A DNA stretch of 64,000 nt from Paenibacillus marchantiae (GCF_028771845.1 NZ_CP118270.1:3286001-3350000), one strand, 5' to 3'. Shown: positions 23,832 to 33,714, counted from the stretch's first letter. The notes: generated by a model not told the origin, from the letters alone. Made by a program: numbers and translations.

Positions 23832-25829
23832 TTAGGATTCGGACGCAGGCGCTTGTTCCTCGCGAAAACGCGAGATCAGGTCAAACGTATTAACCGTATC
23901 TGACACATGCAGTCGCTTTGTTGCTTCATCATGACCAGATCGGCAAGCATTAATATCCGTTTTGGTACCAGTAGACAGATCGTAACAGGAGCCGCTGTCA
24001 TAGATGTAATCATCCGAAGGGATATAGAACAGGGAGCCATCTGTAAATGCACCACTGCGCAATACCACCATACGGGAGGAACCGTCGTACACATCGTTGC
24101 CCATGTGGTAGTAGGATTGATCTGAAATACCGAGCAGATGCAGTACTGAAGGTGTAACATCCAGTTGTCCGGCAGGCTCGTCAATCGTTCCCGCTGCGGC
24201 TCCGTCAGGCAGATGCACCAGCAAAGGCACTTCGTTCATAATCTGCTCCATATCCAGATCAGTTAGTGAACGTCCGAGAAATTTCTCGTATTGTGGCTGC
24301 TCCTTAATGGAATTATCGTGATCCCCATAGAACATGAAGATCGTTTTGTCCCATAATCCCCGATTTTTCAGGTCTTCCACCATGTTACCGAGCGCAGAAT
24401 CCACGTAATGAACGGATTGCAGATAGTTGCCAAACATCGTTCCTTTGAATTCACCCACATCCAACTGCTGTTTATCTTGGGGTAACGCGTATGGATGATG
24501 ACTGCTGAGCGTAATGAGGAATGAGTAGAAGGGCTCTGTAACCTCACTGCTCATTTTTTCAACCGATTGGCGGAAAAAGGACTCATCCGACAGCGACCAG
24601 CCAAGCGGGTCATCCTGTTCAAAATCATTTTTACTGTAAAACTTGTCATACTTCATATTCTGATACATCGTATAACGATTCCAAAATCCGCTCTCATAGG
24701 CATGAAATACATTCGTACTATAACCATGATCCTTCAAGATAGAAGGCAGAGAATCATAACTGTGGTCTGCGTAACGGACAAACGCGGATCCAACCGACAG
24801 TGGATGCAATGAAATATTGGCCCCAAAGTCAGCATCCGATGTTCGCCCCTGACCTGTCTGGTGATAAAAGTGACTGTAGTACTGGCTTTCCTTCATCAGC
24901 TCGTTAAAATGAGGCGTAATTTCCTGTCCGCCAATGCTCTGACCAATCATGAAATTCATGAAGGCTTCACCTTGGACAATGATCACATTGCTGTCTTTGT
25001 ACTTGCCAAACATCTCATCCTTCAGTGGATCAGCCTGCTGTCTGCTGGCGAAATAAGCTTCCGCCTGTTCGAGATCGGCAGGATCGACCTCCGGTCCAGA
25101 GCCGAGCTGGTCTTTGGCATAGTTGTACAGATCATAGCCATGAAAAGCAAGAAGTCCGGTAACATTGTACATGGATACGTTCCACCAGTTGTTATCGAAC
25201 AACCCTTTTGCCCAGGTTTTACTATAAAAATATATCGGACCAACCGCGAGCCCCAGACCCAATACCAGAGCAATGCTGCCTGCGGTGAGTCGACGACGCA
25301 CACTTGATTTGCCTGAATTTGACGTGTAGGAGTTCAACCCGTTCGAATATGCGCTGGAACGTCCACGACGGTTACGTTTGCTGAACAGCAGGATCGCTGC
25401 GTATGGGATAATCACCAGCCAATCTACGAAGAACCACAGATCACTGGCGTAAATAAGCGTAGCAATACTGTCTCCCAAAGCGTCAACCTGTCTGGCTTGC
25501 ATCAGCACAGGGATTGTTAGGAAATCCTGAAAGTAGCGATAATAAACCATATCCGCATAGATCAGTGCAGTGAGCAGCAGATTGAGTATAACGAGTGATA
25601 TAATCATGCCCCGGCGAGGCAGCCACCAGGTCCAGAAGGACAGAAGCAGCAGCGAACCGATGGCAATCACTTTGTCCAGAAGACCCATCGTAATGTTGTA
25701 AGCGTGCAGATTGTGGTGGAGCCACATTAATTTGAGCAGCATGAGTACAAGAAAAATAAGATATAACGTAAGTGGATGATTCAGAAGCCCACGCGGCGTA
25801 AGGCTGCGTGTTGGCTTAGTGACAAACAT
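23832..25829 (-). CDS. ltaS: Lipoteichoic acid synthase family protein
   Basis: A 665-residue membrane enzyme. Five transmembrane helices fill about the first 230 residues, followed by an extracellular sulfatase-fold domain. The active-site Thr is in HQTGQGRTSDADFG, metal-binding residues are in IVQGEAF, SSHHPYALP and FYGDHDNS. It transfers glycerol phosphate from phosphatidylglycerol to build the polyglycerol-phosphate chain of lipoteichoic acid, or primes it as in the YvgJ-type relatives. The ATG at 25829 has GGGAGGAG 6 bases before it; the frame to 25889 is upstream of that site. Confidence 0.92.
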   Translation of the reverse strand: MFVTKPTRSLTPRGLLNHPLTLYLIFLVLMLLKLMWLHHNLHAYNITMGLLDKVIAIGSLLLLSFWTWWLPRRGMIISLVILNLLLTALIYADMVYYRYFQDFLTIPVLMQARQVDALGDSIATLIYASDLWFFVDWLVIIPYAAILLFSKRNRRGRSSAYSNGLNSYTSNSGKSSVRRRLTAGSIALVLGLGLAVGPIYFYSKTWAKGLFDNNWWNVSMYNVTGLLAFHGYDLYNYAKDQLGSGPEVDPADLEQAEAYFASRQQADPLKDEMFGKYKDSNVIIVQGEAFMNFMIGQSIGGQEITPHFNELMKESQYYSHFYHQTGQGRTSDADFGANISLHPLSVGSAFVRYADHSYDSLPSILKDHGYSTNVFHAYESGFWNRYTMYQNMKYDKFYSKNDFEQDDPLGWSLSDESFFRQSVEKMSSEVTEPFYSFLITLSSHHPYALPQDKQQLDVGEFKGTMFGNYLQSVHYVDSALGNMVEDLKNRGLWDKTIFMFYGDHDNSIKEQPQYEKFLGRSLTDLDMEQIMNEVPLLVHLPDGAAAGTIDEPAGQLDVTPSVLHLLGISDQSYYHMGNDVYDGSSRMVVLRSGAFTDGSLFYIPSDDYIYDSGSCYDLSTGTKTDINACRSGHDEATKRLHVSDTVNTFDLISRFREEQAPASES

Positions 25830-25990
25830 ATATGTCTCCTCCCTGATGAATGGTTTTGTTAACGGAATGTAAAATAGGACTTTATCCATTATAGCGTGGT
25901 GTCATGGCTTTTCAACTATGCCCAGGGGAGAAAATCTTCATGCGGAAGCAATGTTAACAAGATCATCCATAAGTATCCCGAAATACATAC

Positions 25991-26026
25991 AAAAAAACGC
26001 CCCAGCCGTGAACGGCAGGAGCGCTT
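25991..26026 (-). terminator. Intrinsic terminator after the rlmL-like gene
   Basis: On the minus strand GCGCTCCTGCCG pairs with CGGCTGGGGCG (with mismatches), followed by seven T. Confidence 0.8.
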
Positions 26027-26042
26027 GATCATTCCAATATTA

Positions 26043-27203
26043 TTATTGTTGTGGTGTTTTATTACGTGGAGGCAGTGGGCCCAAATACTGATAATATTGG
26101 GTTTCAATGCGTCCATTGAACAACTTACGGCGCTTGTCTGCCTTGTGTCCAAAGTCTTCCTCGAAAGATTTGGTCGACGTGATGGCAAAAAAGGACCATG
26201 TCGGTAAATCGAGGTAACTGCGCCCTAAAGAACGTAGCAGCTTCTGCACTTCTTTCTCTTCACTCAAACGTTCACCATATGGAGGGTTGGTAATAATGAC
26301 ACCATATTCGCCCTGTGGTCTTGCACGATGAGCGGGCAGGACGCTGACTTCAATATCTTTGGCGAAGCCGGCACTCTTGATTGCTGCCTGTGCTACTTCA
26401 ATAGCTTCCGGATCGATGTCGCTGCCCGAAATTTGCAATGGAATATCGTCGCGAACCGCGTCAAATGCTTCTTCGCGCGCCTGTTCCCACAATTCTTCAG
26501 GAATGACAGCCCAGTTCTCGGAGTTGAAGGTCCGACGAAGTCCAGGTGCAATGTTCCAGCCGATCATGGCGGCTTCAATCAGCATGGTGCCTGAACCGCA
26601 ACATGGATCATAGAATGGACGGGAAACATTCCAGCGGCTGAGCTGAATAAGTGCCGCAGCAAGCGTTTCTTTGAGTGGTGCTTCGGTTACGAGTTTACGA
26701 TAACCCCGTTTATGCAGACCTGGTCCCGTCGTATCTAAAGTAAGCAGGGCGCGATCGTTCAGCAGAATGACCTCAATCACATAACGAGACCCATCCTCTG
26801 GGAACCACTCCGTGTCATAAGTCAGCTTCAGTTTCTCTACGATTGCTTTCTTCACGATCCCTTGTGATGCAGGCACACTGCTCAACTGAGATTTTTGGGA
26901 GCGACCTTCAACCGGAAATTCGCCATCGGCTGGAATCCATTCCTCCCAAGGTAATGCTTTGGTACCTTCAAATAATTCATCGAAAGTTGTCGCCGGGAAT
27001 TCACCCATTTTGACCAACACCCGGTCGGAACTTCTCAGCCACAGATTACACCGGCAAATATCAATATAATCTCCAGTGAAGAAAACCCGGCCATTGTCGA
27101 TCGTAACATCCTCATACCCCAGTTGCTTCAGTTCCCGGGCGACAACAGCCTCGAGTCCCATCGCCGAGGTCGCAATCAATTGCAATTGAGCCATGTGATT
27201 CAT
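26043..27203 (-). CDS. ypsC: THUMP-domain class I RNA methyltransferase (RlmL N-terminal/YpsC type)
   Basis: A 386-residue 23S rRNA guanine-N2 methyltransferase homologue. Residues about 1-160 form the ferredoxin-like/THUMP RNA-binding part (LIATSAMGLEAVVARELKQL), and the rest is the SAM-binding domain with FYDPCCGSGTMLIEAA and the catalytic IITNPPYGERL. It corresponds to YpsC in Bacillus and to the N-terminal half of E. coli RlmL. AUG at 27203 has a GGAG; M4 at 27194 is a close alternative. It is the only gene between the ltaS end and the intergenic region at 27204-27435. Confidence 0.92.
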   Translation of the reverse strand: MNHMAQLQLIATSAMGLEAVVARELKQLGYEDVTIDNGRVFFTGDYIDICRCNLWLRSSDRVLVKMGEFPATTFDELFEGTKALPWEEWIPADGEFPVEGRSQKSQLSSVPASQGIVKKAIVEKLKLTYDTEWFPEDGSRYVIEVILLNDRALLTLDTTGPGLHKRGYRKLVTEAPLKETLAAALIQLSRWNVSRPFYDPCCGSGTMLIEAAMIGWNIAPGLRRTFNSENWAVIPEELWEQAREEAFDAVRDDIPLQISGSDIDPEAIEVAQAAIKSAGFAKDIEVSVLPAHRARPQGEYGVIITNPPYGERLSEEKEVQKLLRSLGRSYLDLPTWSFFAITSTKSFEEDFGHKADKRRKLFNGRIETQYYQYLGPLPPRNKTPQQ

Positions 27204-27435
27204 TTCAACTCCATTTCAAGCTGGGGAAGGAATATCCTTCTCTCAGCTGTATAGTGACGGTGCGGCCTTGCCGCTTTCCGTGAAAAAACTTACAATGAGA
27301 AATGCGGTGAGCTAATGCATTCATCTTTCGAGCCGATGCAGCAGTTCAACCACCTGTGTTTGACAACAAACATTTATTATAGAACATTGGCATCCATATG
27401 GAAAGCAGTCCAAGTGTCCAAGGAGGATTTTAGCG

Positions 27436-28068
27436 GTGAATCTGACCCCTGACGAATATGTAAATCAATTATTTCAAGAAGATGATCTCTTGTTAAAGGT
27501 AAAAGAAGCCATCCGATCGAACGGCATGCCGGAAGTTTCGGTTGCAGCGGCTTATGGCCGTTTGCTCACTTTTCTCGCGATGACATCGAAAGCGGAGGCT
27601 GTACTCGAAATCGGCGTGCTGGGCGGATACAGCGGAATTTGTCTTGCTCGCGGTTTAAGTGACGGGGGGACCCTGACTTCGCTTGAACTAAAAGAGCAAT
27701 ACGCAGCGATGGCTCGTGGTCATCTGGAGGAAGCAGGCTTTGGGGATAAAGTCGAATATCGAATTGGCCCCGCAGCTGACAGTCTGGAGCAGCTGGCACA
27801 GGAAGGACGTACCTTCGATTTCTTCTTCATTGATGCAGACAAGGAGAATTATCCCGTATACCTCGATTACGCCATTAAGCTCGCGCGGCCCGGGGCGGTC
27901 ATTGTGGGAGATAACTGTTTCCTGCGCGGCCGTACGCTGAATTCAGACAAGCAGGGTCCGGCTGTCCTCGCGGTTCGACGCTTCAACGAGCAGATGGCGA
28001 GTGACCCGCGCCTCGTAACAACGATGCTGCCGGATTATGATGGTCTGGCTCTGGCCTGGGTGAAGTAA
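27436..28068 (+). CDS. O-methyltransferase family 3 (YrrM-like)
   Basis: A 210-residue SAM-dependent methyltransferase of the catechol-O-methyltransferase/YrrM group: VLEIGVLGGYSGICLARGL for SAM, LTSLELKEQYAAMARGH, then DFFFIDADKENYPVYLDY with the metal-binding Asp residues and IVGDNCFLRGR. Related YrrM proteins in Bacillus modify tRNA wobble uridine (5-hydroxyuridine methylation, TrmR). Whether this protein is TrmR or a small-molecule methyltransferase is open. GTG start 27436 after AAGGAGG. Confidence 0.88.
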   Translation: MNLTPDEYVNQLFQEDDLLLKVKEAIRSNGMPEVSVAAAYGRLLTFLAMTSKAEAVLEIGVLGGYSGICLARGLSDGGTLTSLELKEQYAAMARGHLEEAGFGDKVEYRIGPAADSLEQLAQEGRTFDFFFIDADKENYPVYLDYAIKLARPGAVIVGDNCFLRGRTLNSDKQGPAVLAVRRFNEQMASDPRLVTTMLPDYDGLALAWVK

Positions 28069-28116
28069 GAAAAGATGCAGATCCGTTAAAACGGATGGAA
28101 TGCGCATTCAATTCGA

Positions 28117-28168
28117 AAAGAAAGAGACGATAACACTCCTGAATCTCAGGGTATTATCGTCTCTTTCT
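28117..28168. terminator. Bidirectional intrinsic terminator
   Basis: AGAAAGAGACGATAA and TTATCGTCTCTTTCT (15 bp) with inner CTCCTGA/TCAGGG, between convergent methyltransferase and asparaginase genes. Confidence 0.92.
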
Positions 28169-28198
28169 GCTTATTGGAGTGAAGTGATGAGAGCCTTA

Positions 28199-29410
28199 TT
28201 AAACTTCCGGCGTTCCGTAAGTCTCGAACCATTTTTGGATCGTGTCAAAATCGTCGCTAAAGGACAGGCCGAGCATCAACAAAATGCGTGCTTGCTGAGG
28301 ACTAAGGTTGTCACCGGCAATAACGCCTTTCCCACCGCCATATACACTGCCTGAACCTGTCCGAGTGGTCGTTACGAAGATTACGCCATCCTCGACCGCT
28401 TTGGTACGTGCTTGTCCCATCGCTCTGGAGATACCGCCTGCTCCGGTACCGGACGTTACGATCCCCTTGGCGCCGCCCTTCACAAATCCTTCAATAGCTT
28501 CGCCGCCAGCTTCCTGATAGGAAATCGCAATTTCCACCTTGGCGAGATCTGCCTTCGTGATTTTGCTCAGGTCGAATGCCGGTTTCAATGTACCTTCAGG
28601 CTTCAAGGCACGTGCAGGAGCACGGTAAATTCGAATGTTTTCTTCATCAATGTAACCTACTGCACCAAGCATCGGAGTTTCGAACGTGTCTGTTCGATAA
28701 TCATTCGTTTTGGTCACGCCGCGTGCCAATTGAATGGTATCGTTCAACATTAGCACGGTCCCAAATGAAGTGGTGCGCCCGCTGCCTGCGAGCTTGATGG
28801 CGTTGTACAGATTGGCTTGTGCATCTGAGCCGATAACTGTCCAAGGGCGCATGGACCCTGTAATGATGACGGGTTTATCACTTTGTACGGTCATGTCAAG
28901 GAAGTAGGCGATTTCCTCCATGGTATCTGTACCGGTGGTAACTACAACGCTGTCATACTGAGCCAGAGCCTTGTCTACGGTTTGAGATAAGTCATAGAGA
29001 TCAGCCAAGGTATAAGAACCTGAACCTGAATTTCCGAATTGGAGTGTGCTAACATCTGCAATCTTCTGTTTGTCCGGTAAGGCGTCGACCATTTCTCCAA
29101 TCGGGAGTGTGCCAGCTTTATAGTTCTGGAAGCTGGTTGCATCCTCGGATTGACCTGCAATCGTACCACCCGTTCCAATGACCAGAACATTAGGCAGAGC
29201 GGATTGTTTGAACGAATCTGATAGAGCAGGGATGGTCGTATTGCGAGCCGGAGTGGATGATGCGGTCTGAACTGCACTAGTTGTACCGCTCACTTCTACC
29301 GTAGCCGCCTGAGCCGCATAGGTCCCGATGGGGGACAGGGAAATGGTCAGAGCTGTCAAAGCGGCTGTGCTCCATACAGCCCAAGGACGAAGATTTGAAG
29401 TTTTTTTCAT
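28199..29410 (-). CDS. Secreted type II L-asparaginase
   Basis: A 403-residue precursor. A Sec signal peptide covers about the first 35-40 residues (basic MKKTSNLR, hydrophobic core, then PIGTYAAQAA). The mature enzyme shows VLVIGTGGTIAGQSED with the nucleophilic Thr, VVTTGTDTMEEIAYFLD with the second Thr-Asp, and TGSMRPW. It hydrolyses asparagine to aspartate and ammonia outside the cell. The ATG at 29410 lies 9-10 bases after AAGGAG. A clear SigA promoter stands at 29482-29510. Confidence 0.94.
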   Translation of the reverse strand: MKKTSNLRPWAVWSTAALTALTISLSPIGTYAAQAATVEVSGTTSAVQTASSTPARNTTIPALSDSFKQSALPNVLVIGTGGTIAGQSEDATSFQNYKAGTLPIGEMVDALPDKQKIADVSTLQFGNSGSGSYTLADLYDLSQTVDKALAQYDSVVVTTGTDTMEEIAYFLDMTVQSDKPVIITGSMRPWTVIGSDAQANLYNAIKLAGSGRTTSFGTVLMLNDTIQLARGVTKTNDYRTDTFETPMLGAVGYIDEENIRIYRAPARALKPEGTLKPAFDLSKITKADLAKVEIAISYQEAGGEAIEGFVKGGAKGIVTSGTGAGGISRAMGQARTKAVEDGVIFVTTTRTGSGSVYGGGKGVIAGDNLSPQQARILLMLGLSFSDDFDTIQKWFETYGTPEV

Positions 29411-29481
29411 GAATAGCACTCTCCTTCAGGTTAGTTTCGTGTGATGTTTGTTAAGGATGATATGTATATGAATTCAAATTG

Positions 29482-29510
29482 ATTGTATTTCATGTTAAAT
29501 AATATGACAA
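29482..29510 (-). promoter_or_regulatory. SigA promoter of the asparaginase gene
   Basis: Minus strand -35 TTGTCA (29505-29510), 17-bp spacer, -10 TACAAT (29482-29487), about 70 bp before the start codon. Confidence 0.75.
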
Positions 29511-29835
29511 TTGTAGATATAGATAGAGTAATCGGTTACATTGATAGAAATGTAGAGTATATAGCGTATTTATGAGGTTTTATGGATAAATATGAGAAGG
29601 TGAAAAAGAGAATGAGGAATATGAAATCATAATAAATAAACTTTTGTGTCATATTTTATTACATTTGAGTCTTTTGACCTGATAGATTTAGAAGGAAACT
29701 TTGGGGAAAGTGTTGCAGTATCGTCCATAGCTGAAGTGATCTTATCCAAAACGAATAGCGGGGGTATTAGTTAGCAAGTCTTGACGATTTTTGTAATCCG
29801 TTCTAGGAAAAGAGGCTCAATTATTGCCAAATATT
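29511..29835. other. AT-rich intergenic region
   Basis: No gene is seen on either strand. The sequence is notably AT-rich compared with its neighbours and contains scattered TTGAC-like elements but no pair I trust beyond the two flanking promoters. Confidence 0.4.
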
Positions 29836-29864
29836 TGTATGCCCGCAGTGTTGAGTCTATAATA
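29836..29864 (+). promoter_or_regulatory. SigA promoter of the P450 gene
   Basis: -35 TTGTAT (29836-29841), 17-bp spacer, consensus -10 TATAAT (29859-29864), about 50 bp before the first ATG with a ribosome binding site. Confidence 0.65.
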
Positions 29865-29973
29865 TATGGTGATTTCAATATGTAAATAAATATATATTAA
29901 TGATTGGAGGAGAAACGATGAACCGAGCACCCAGAAAGTATGCCAATTACATTCCGATCCGGAGCTGGAGGCG

Positions 29974-31119
29974 GTGGAGCAGCAATTATTTCCCTTCCAG
30001 GTGTACGCTGAACTTCGTGACAATACTCCAGTCCGCTATGACAATCATCGAGAATGCTGGGATGTTTTCCGTTATGAAGATGTGCAATATGTGTTGAAAA
30101 ATCCTAAACTGTTCTCTTCTGAACGTGATCGCGCAAACGCCAGCATGCTTACTACAGATCCGCCGAAGCACAAACAACTACGGGATCTGGTTAATCAGGC
30201 GTTCACACCTAGAGCGATCGAAGCGTTAGCTCCGCGTATTCAGGAAATCGCTGATGAATTATTGACTCCGCATTTTTCAGAAGGTCGTATGCGTCTTATC
30301 GATGATCTTGCTACTCCACTTCCAGTTATCGTGATCGCTGAATTAATTGGAGTCCCTGCAACAGATCGCCAGAAGTTCAAAGACTGGTCTGATGCACTCG
30401 TGAAGGGGGCACGGGATGACAGTGACGAAGCTTTCCAGGAATTGATGGAAGAAAAGAAACGGAACCAGCAGGAGTTGGCGAGCTACTTCACGGCCATTAT
30501 GGAAGAAAGACGTCAGCGACCAGAGGATGATCTGATCTCTATACTGCTTGCTGCAGAGATTGAAGGGGAGAAGCTAACGGCAGAGGAAGTAGTCGGATTT
30601 TGCATCTTGTTACTTGCTGCCGGTAATGAAACCACAACCAATCTGATTACCAATGCCGTTCGTATTCTGTCAGAGCAGCCTGAGCTTCAACAGCAGCTGC
30701 GAGAACATCCTGAACTTATCCCCACTGCGGTAGAGGAAACGTTGCGTTATTATCCGCCAATTGTGGCTATTGGGCGTATTGCCAAAGAAAACGTAGAATT
30801 GAACGGACAAACGATTCAGGCGGGGGAACAGGTGATATCCTGGGTAGGATCGGCCAACCGGGATAGCGCTCAATTCGATCAGGCAGAGAAGTTCGTGCCC
30901 GACCGTAAGCCGAACAGACATATGGGTTTTGGATTTGGTATTCATTTCTGTCTCGGTGCGCCGCTTGCACGACTGGAGGCGAGGGTTGTACTTCAGACGA
31001 TGCTTCGGCAAATGGAAGACATTCAGCTTGTGCCGGAAACGGTTCTGCAGCCGATTCAAAGTGCTTTTGTATTTGGCGTTAAAGAATACCCGATTCAATT
31101 CACAAACCATCTGACTTAA
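29974..31119 (+). CDS. Cytochrome P450 (CYP109/CYP107-like); start in doubt
   Basis: A 381-residue soluble bacterial P450. The oxygen-activation motif is LLLAAGNETTTNLI (I helix), ETLRYYPP is the ExxR helix, and the heme thiolate loop is GFGFGIHFCLGAPLARLE. It resembles Bacillus CYP109B1 through the whole chain. The GTG at 29974 starts at MEQQLFPFQVY, which is about 20-25 residues short of relatives. The reading frame is open back to 29890 and looks coding (HSDPELEAVEQQ), but the only ATG with a ribosome binding site (29918, after GGAGGAG) is in another frame. Either GTG 29974 is used or one base is missing near the start. Redox partners and substrate are unknown. Confidence 0.85.
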   Translation: MEQQLFPFQVYAELRDNTPVRYDNHRECWDVFRYEDVQYVLKNPKLFSSERDRANASMLTTDPPKHKQLRDLVNQAFTPRAIEALAPRIQEIADELLTPHFSEGRMRLIDDLATPLPVIVIAELIGVPATDRQKFKDWSDALVKGARDDSDEAFQELMEEKKRNQQELASYFTAIMEERRQRPEDDLISILLAAEIEGEKLTAEEVVGFCILLLAAGNETTTNLITNAVRILSEQPELQQQLREHPELIPTAVEETLRYYPPIVAIGRIAKENVELNGQTIQAGEQVISWVGSANRDSAQFDQAEKFVPDRKPNRHMGFGFGIHFCLGAPLARLEARVVLQTMLRQMEDIQLVPETVLQPIQSAFVFGVKEYPIQFTNHLT

Positions 31120-31161
31120 TGACTCAATGAATCAATTTTAAGGTTTAAACAAATGAATGCC

Positions 31162-31205
31162 AAAAGCCGCTTTCATGCCTAATAGGCGCTGAAAGCGGCT
31201 TTTTA
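31162..31205. terminator. Bidirectional intrinsic terminator
   Basis: AAAAGCCGCTTTCA and TGAAAGCGGCTTTT (14 bp) with inner GCCTA/TAGGC, between P450 and the convergent MFS gene. Confidence 0.92.
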
Positions 31206-31233
31206 TAAGAACAAATAACATTGAATCCAAGCG

Positions 31234-32445
31234 TCATGATTCTCTGATCAGAGGGGGCTTTTTGTACAGCTTGAGTCTTACCCAAACCATGTTGAGCAGC
31301 AACAGCCCACCAGAGACGATGAACAGTCCTTCGATGCCAATGAACCCGGCCATAAAGCCACCGATTACGGCTCCAAGCATGTTACCCAATGCGAGTGTGC
31401 TCGTATTAAAGCTGAACGCCCGGCTAATCATGCTGTCTGGCGTATAGGAGCGAATGAGCGCGTTGACACTCGGAAGCAGGCCACCCATGAACACACCCAT
31501 CATGAAACGGACGATGATGAGCTGCCATACCGTCTGCACGAAAGCTTGCGGTATAAGCATGAGCCCTGTTCCTATAAGAGAGAATGTAAGTACCTTGTGT
31601 GAACCTACCCTGTCACTGAGCTTCCCGAGAATTGGGGACATGGCCATGTTGGATAGTCCCGTGACTGCGCCGACAAGCCCTGCCCAGAAGGCGACGTTGA
31701 CATCCGAACCGTGTAACTTCTGTACATATAGCGGCAAGAGTGACATCGGGCTGATCATGGCAAATTGCAATAGGAATGTTACAGCAAATAGCGCAGGTAA
31801 CTGGGGAGACTTGTTCAGTTCCTTCAGACCGGACAATACGGATTGTTCCGGCAGTTTGGCCGCTTCCTTGCGGTCAAACTTCTCTCTGACCAGGAACATG
31901 GCGAGCATTGAAGCCGCAAAGATCAGTCCGCCAGTAATATAGAAGATAGGGCGGAAGCCCACTGCATCAGCAAGCAAACCGCCGATCAGCGGACCCAGAA
32001 TCGTACCGGCCACTTGGCCGGATTGGCTGATGCCCATGGCAAAACCCATGCGATCTTTCGGCGTTGTACCCGAGATCAATGCAACTGCTGCCGGGTTGAA
32101 GCCGGAGATCGTACCGTTGAGCAGTCGTAATAAAAGGAGCTGCCATGGGTTCTGTGCAAAACCCATCAAGGCAATAACAATCGCCATCCCGAATCCGGAA
32201 CGCAGCAACATAATTTTCCGTCCGTACTTGTCAGACAATTTGCCCCACAAGGGCTGGAACAAAAATGAGGTGAGGAAGTTGGCAGCAAATATAAATCCCG
32301 CCCATATGCCAATTTCATGCTCACCAACCACGCCAAGATCCCTGGCGAGATAAAGGGACAAAAACGGGGTAATCATGGTCATTCCCGAGTTGACCAGAAA
32401 TTGTCCAAACCAAAGCACAATGAGGTTTACTTTCCACGTTTTCAA
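31234..32445 (-). CDS. MFS multidrug exporter (MdtG/YttB-like)
   Basis: A 403-residue, 12-helix major facilitator transporter. The motif-A loop is GKLSDKYGRKIMLLRSG after helix 2 and recurs as GKLSDRVGSHKVL in the second half; helix 5 has GPLIGGLLADAVG, the antiporter motif C region. These features mark a proton-driven drug exporter of the DHA1 family. The TTG at 32445 (MKTWKVNLIVLWFGQFLV) follows AAGGAAGTG; the frame to 32487 adds only a charged, unlikely N-terminus. Confidence 0.85.
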   Translation of the reverse strand: MKTWKVNLIVLWFGQFLVNSGMTMITPFLSLYLARDLGVVGEHEIGIWAGFIFAANFLTSFLFQPLWGKLSDKYGRKIMLLRSGFGMAIVIALMGFAQNPWQLLLLRLLNGTISGFNPAAVALISGTTPKDRMGFAMGISQSGQVAGTILGPLIGGLLADAVGFRPIFYITGGLIFAASMLAMFLVREKFDRKEAAKLPEQSVLSGLKELNKSPQLPALFAVTFLLQFAMISPMSLLPLYVQKLHGSDVNVAFWAGLVGAVTGLSNMAMSPILGKLSDRVGSHKVLTFSLIGTGLMLIPQAFVQTVWQLIIVRFMMGVFMGGLLPSVNALIRSYTPDSMISRAFSFNTSTLALGNMLGAVIGGFMAGFIGIEGLFIVSGGLLLLNMVWVRLKLYKKPPLIRES

Positions 32446-32582
32446 AGTGCTTTCACTTCCTTTCCGATCGTTTCTGCAACGTTTCAAAAAAACACGATTC
32501 TTTCATTATAACATAATTTGCATATGGATGAGGGGATGTAAGGAATGTCATAGTATTGTCATCGGAACAGATCGACACGTGG

Positions 32583-32611
32583 TTGTTACCGCTCTTTAAA
32601 AAGGGCATAAT
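32583..32611 (+). promoter_or_regulatory. SigA promoter of the hemEHY operon
   Basis: -35 TTGTTA (32583-32588), 17-bp spacer, -10 CATAAT (32606-32611), about 40 bp before hemE. Confidence 0.6.
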
Positions 32612-32649
32612 GTTATTTATGAGTCCAAAAACTATTGGAGGCTTCTTAC

Positions 32650-33714
32650 ATGAGCTATAATGATCGTCTGATTCAGGCCAGCTTCAAACAGCAGGTGGAC
32701 CGTGTTCCCGTGTGGTACATGCGTCAGGCTGGGCGTTATGATCCCGAATATCGCAAGATTAAGGAAAAGTATTCTTTGCTCGAAATTTGCCGTCAACCTG
32801 AGCTAGCAGCTGAAGTTACACTCATGCCGGTACGTAAACTTGGTGTGGATGCGGCTATTTTGTATTCCGATATTATGAATCCGGTTGCTTCCCTCGGTAT
32901 AGATTTTGATATTGTTAAAAATATTGGACCTGTCATAGACAATCCAATCCGCACGGCGGCAGATGTGGATCGTTTGCGTCCCATTGATGTTGAAGGAGAT
33001 CTGTCTCATATTCTGGAGACGATTCGAATTCTGGACAAGGAACTGGATGTACCTCTGATTACGTTTGCCGGTGCACCGTTTACCATTGCCAGCTATTTGA
33101 TTGAAGGCCGACCTTCCAAAGGGTACATACGGACCAAAACGATGATGTACAGTGAACCGGAAGTGTGGCATAAATTGATGCAAAAACTGGGCGATATGGT
33201 GATTACATATGTCCGTGCTCACATTGCGAACGGCGGCAAGGCATTCCAACTGTTCGACAGCTGGGTGGGCGCACTTTCGCCAAACGACTTTAGAACGTAT
33301 GTGTTGCCGACGATTACTCGTATCTTTACCGAATTATCGGATTTGAATGTACCGAAAATTTATTTCCCGGGTGTGGCTTCTGGTGAATTGCTGCCAACCC
33401 TGCATGATCTGAAAGCTGATGTGATTGGGCTGGATTGGAGAGTATCGATCTCCGAGGGACGTAAACGACTGGGCGGAAAATTTGCTGTGCAAGGTAACTT
33501 GGACCCTTATGTGCTGACTGCACCGATGGATCTGATCAAGCAGCATGCCAAATTGATTATTGACGAAGGTATCAAGGAGCCAGGGTATATTTTCAATCTG
33601 GGGCACGGACTATTTCCTGAAGCGTCTTTGGATAAATTAAGAGAACTCACGGCGTATATTCATGAATATTCCGCTGAAGCATTGAAGACTGGGGTGACGG
33701 TTACTAATGACTAA
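32650..33714 (+). CDS. hemE: Uroporphyrinogen decarboxylase
   Basis: A 354-residue enzyme removing four carboxyl groups from uroporphyrinogen III to give coproporphyrinogen III in the cytoplasm. The N-terminal signature PVWYMRQAGRYDPEYR, the substrate Asp in YSDIMNPVASLG, and FAGAPFTIASYLIEG are all intact, with GLDWRVSI and NLGHGLFPEA in the C-terminal half. The ATG at 32650 has TTGGAGG 8 bases before it. It is first in hemE-hemH-hemY, the same order as Bacillus; its last 8 bp overlap hemH, so translation is probably coupled. Confidence 0.97.
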   Translation: MSYNDRLIQASFKQQVDRVPVWYMRQAGRYDPEYRKIKEKYSLLEICRQPELAAEVTLMPVRKLGVDAAILYSDIMNPVASLGIDFDIVKNIGPVIDNPIRTAADVDRLRPIDVEGDLSHILETIRILDKELDVPLITFAGAPFTIASYLIEGRPSKGYIRTKTMMYSEPEVWHKLMQKLGDMVITYVRAHIANGGKAFQLFDSWVGALSPNDFRTYVLPTITRIFTELSDLNVPKIYFPGVASGELLPTLHDLKADVIGLDWRVSISEGRKRLGGKFAVQGNLDPYVLTAPMDLIKQHAKLIIDEGIKEPGYIFNLGHGLFPEASLDKLRELTAYIHEYSAEALKTGVTVTND

